Positions 62,688 to 64,000 of a stretch of DNA of 64,000 bases are shown here, one piece after another. The notes under the pieces were generated by a model that saw only the letters and a list, made by a program, of their open reading frames with translations, was not told the origin of the DNA and made no database searches. The stretch's first letter is position 1. The number at the start of each line of letters is the position of its first letter. Source of the stretch: Paenibacillus sp. HW567 (GTDB lineage: Bacteria; Bacillota; Bacilli; Paenibacillales; Paenibacillaceae); NCBI RefSeq assembly GCF_000374185.1, contig NZ_KB910518.1, positions 1,920,162 through 1,984,161 of the forward strand. The letters are read 5' to 3'. Both the position numbers and the translations under genes were made by a program.

Positions 62688-63317
62688 ATGGATCACCCTA
62701 ATCTGCCAAGAGATAAGCATGATAATAAAAGTGTTGAAATACTGTCTCGCTCAGAAGGGTCAGTGGTTATTCCTTTATTACCAGAACTCTTAACATGGGT
62801 GCAGGACATGAATTGGCCTATAGCCATAGAAGTTGTTGAGATATTACTCAAATATAGGATTGAAACGATTCCGCACGTCAAAATGATTCTTTCTCAAAAT
62901 GACACTGGCTGGATAAATAACATCCTTAGGTATTTAATCAGCGAATGGGATACGGAGTTTGTCTCAAGATTGTCTGCAAGTTTACAGGAACTGGCGCAAA
63001 CTATGGATAACTATGAAGATACGGATTTGCTGTCCATTGAAATTTTAAACACTCACCGTCTGATTGAGACAAATGAAGCAGTAGCACTTTTAGTAAGAAA
63101 ACAGAGTGAAACAAAAGGTTATCTCGAAAACTTTACAGCAGAACAAAAAGTCATATTTTTGGAGTTGGAAAATGAACGGCTAGATATTCTAAACACAGAA
63201 GGTAAGCGAATCGTTAATTACGTAAAGGAAAATAGTGAGTCCTTGAATCAAAAATACCAGTACGAAAATTTGCTTCGCCGTCAGCAAGAAATTGAGGTGA
63301 GGATAAAGAATCTGTAA
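62688..63317 (+). CDS. DUF5071-containing protein with helical C-terminal extension
   Basis: 209 aa. Residues ~1-110 (LPRDKHDNKSVEILSRS, LLPELLTWVQDMNWPIAIEVVEILLKY, VKMILSQNDTGWINNILRYLIS) match DUF5071, a HEAT-like small domain. The remaining ~95 residues are helical and charged and not part of the usual domain. GGGGAGTGG precedes the ATG. Function unknown. Confidence 0.75.
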   Translation: MDHPNLPRDKHDNKSVEILSRSEGSVVIPLLPELLTWVQDMNWPIAIEVVEILLKYRIETIPHVKMILSQNDTGWINNILRYLISEWDTEFVSRLSASLQELAQTMDNYEDTDLLSIEILNTHRLIETNEAVALLVRKQSETKGYLENFTAEQKVIFLELENERLDILNTEGKRIVNYVKENSESLNQKYQYENLLRRQQEIEVRIKNL

Positions 63318-63387
63318 CGTAATAACATGTATTACATTATTAATTTATCTCTGGTATAGTGGAATCAGAAAATGCGTACAATGCAAA

Positions 63388-63508
63388 GAGAGCCGTGCTG
63401 TTACACGACTCTCCGGTGCAATAGCCGCTTTTAAGGGCGGCGGCTTTATACAGGCACTACCCAGAGAAATAGGTCGCGATCCTGGTCAAAGGGCGGCCTA
63501 TTTCTTTT
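63388..63508 (-). other. Hairpin cluster of a type I toxin-antitoxin-like RNA locus
   Basis: Read on the minus strand: an AGAAATAGG-type stem (63465-63505; its + strand side ends in TTTTT), the stem AGCCGC/GCGGCT (63423-63445), then GAGAGTCGTG-taacag-CACGGCTCTC (63388-63413) followed by a T-rich end. This series, with the words GCGGCTATTGCACCGGAGAGTCGTG, recurs beside Firmicute holin-like type I toxins as I recall. The 63318-63761 gap otherwise holds only the decayed toxin frame. Confidence 0.55.
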
Positions 63509-63590
63509 TGAGGTAATTTAGCCAGAGCAATAATGAACATGCCGAACATGAACATCAGTGACAACGCTTGGATATGTCTTCCAGAAATTC
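63480..63590 (-). pseudogene. Decayed holin-like toxin (type I) remnant
   Basis: On the minus strand the frame encodes QALSLMFMFGMFIIAL, the hydrophobic core of the small Hol_Tox-type toxins, but the usual short ending (a few Lys codons then AAATAG) is in another frame. Here the frame instead reads KLPQKEIGRP into the terminator hairpin. The start region (GACATAT-CCAAGCG) also appears to lack a base, and there is no ribosome binding site. The longer 75-aa frame 63457-63684 containing it has no site either. Best read as a broken copy. Confidence 0.5.
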
Positions 63591-63761
63591 GATATGAAAC
63601 AGCCATAAGAGATGATAACATAGTTGCGCCCCACAAAACATCCAGTATTCTCGTAGAAAAATTTATCGGTTCCTTGTGTTTCATGCGAATATCGCATAAA
63701 TATCAATATGAAGTCTCCCGTGCATTAAACTGGAATAAAACAGTGATAAACGGGAGGTTAT

Positions 63762-64000
63762 ATGAGAAGTATTTTAGAGGATTTTTACTATGGGAAGGTA
63801 CAGCCTGATGAATCTACTAATCCTAATGATCCAAAGGCCCGGCAAATGAATCGGGAAGTCAGTGACCTCATGTTAAAGTATCAAAAGAATTTGCCGCAAG
63901 CAGAATTTGAACAGCTTGAGAAACTGCTTGATCTGGTAGGCGAATTGAACTCAATGCACGCGGCAGCGGCGTTTATAAATGGGTATCGAACAGGTGCATT
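63762..64000 (+). CDS. DUF6809-family protein, 5' part (runs off the window)
   Basis: ATG 63762 with GGGAGGT upstream, open to the right edge (79 codons visible). MRSILEDFYYGKVQPDE, then DPKARQMNREVSDLMLKYQKNLPQAEFEQLEKLLDLVGELNSMHAAAAFINGYRTGA is the DUF6809 pattern, a small helical protein often seen near phages and mobile elements. Function unknown. An overlapping + frame at 63533-63808 is a shadow. Confidence 0.7.
   Translation, partial: MRSILEDFYYGKVQPDESTNPNDPKARQMNREVSDLMLKYQKNLPQAEFEQLEKLLDLVGELNSMHAAAAFINGYRTGA

Noticed and set aside
63457..63684. 75-aa minus-strand membrane protein as an intact gene
   Set aside because: No ribosome binding site, and its C-terminus runs through a terminator hairpin. 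A decayed holin-like toxin explains it better.
63533..63808. 91-aa plus-strand ORF
   Set aside because: Overlaps the DUF6809 start, lacks a ribosome binding site and is antisense to the toxin relic.

Overview
The window looks like a chromosomal segment of a Paenibacillus-type Firmicute. The grounds are strong GGAGG ribosome binding sites, two Bce-type antimicrobial-peptide detoxification modules, an LtaS-family enzyme, YkoP-, DUF6809- and holin-like-toxin-type sequences, and a moderately GC-rich core broken by AT-rich islands. No rRNA, tRNA or CRISPR array was seen. The species is inferred, not proven.

Region 1 (1-24.3 kb) is one long plus-strand operon for an extracellular contractile injection system (eCIS, a phage-tail-like particle). 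In order it encodes an AAA+ ATPase (5' end outside the window), a DUF4255 cap/terminator protein, one sheath, a tube protein, a tail-assembly-chaperone-like pair, a second tube-like protein, an unrecognised 517-aa protein, a LysM protein, a gpD-like hub, a gpV-like spike base, a PAAR tip, a gp25 wedge, two baseplate-J proteins, a P2-I-like protein and two very large fibres with C-terminal S74 chaperone domains. There is no capsid, terminase, portal or integrase, so this is not a prophage. Non-coding oddities in the operon are three ~67-bp direct repeats ahead of the sheath, two interleaved inverted repeats ahead of the chaperone gene, and a 200-bp structured element between the baseplate genes.

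Region 2 (24.4-38 kb) holds a small unknown gene, a TetR regulator and a MarR/esterase/amidohydrolase operon, both regulators with palindromic operators. It continues with YkoP-like and polysaccharide deacetylase genes, a small Fe-S protein, a response regulator/ABC transporter/kinase operon, and a BceRS-BceAB module with a TnACA-N4-TGTnA operator.

Region 3 (38-47.2 kb) is the most interesting part. A 1434-aa protein carries near its N-terminus the motif LQRTLGHRAVVQLL, which resembles the LQRxxGNxAVxxLL signature common in eCIS-associated cargo proteins, and ends in an HNH-type nuclease domain followed by an immunity-like gene. Downstream lie two further headless toxin modules and a fourth vestige. 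Each begins with a piece of the same 'pretoxin' sequence, and the two modules continue into a different nuclease-like C-terminus and a different immunity-like gene. One module is split by an IS630 element whose removal restores the frame exactly. This is the architecture of a polymorphic-toxin cassette array, here apparently attached to a contractile injection system instead of a CDI, Rhs or T7SS carrier.

Region 4 (47.2-64 kb) carries minus-strand stress/metabolic genes (GyrI-like, PPOX, HxlR, alpha/beta hydrolase), a secreted repeat protein and an LTA-synthase-like sulfatase. Next comes a second Bce module whose operon starts with a secreted BNR-repeat protein and which has its own matching operator, then an AraC regulator and an SDR. 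The AT-rich end has small hypothetical genes, a decayed type I holin-like toxin locus and the 5' end of a DUF6809 gene.
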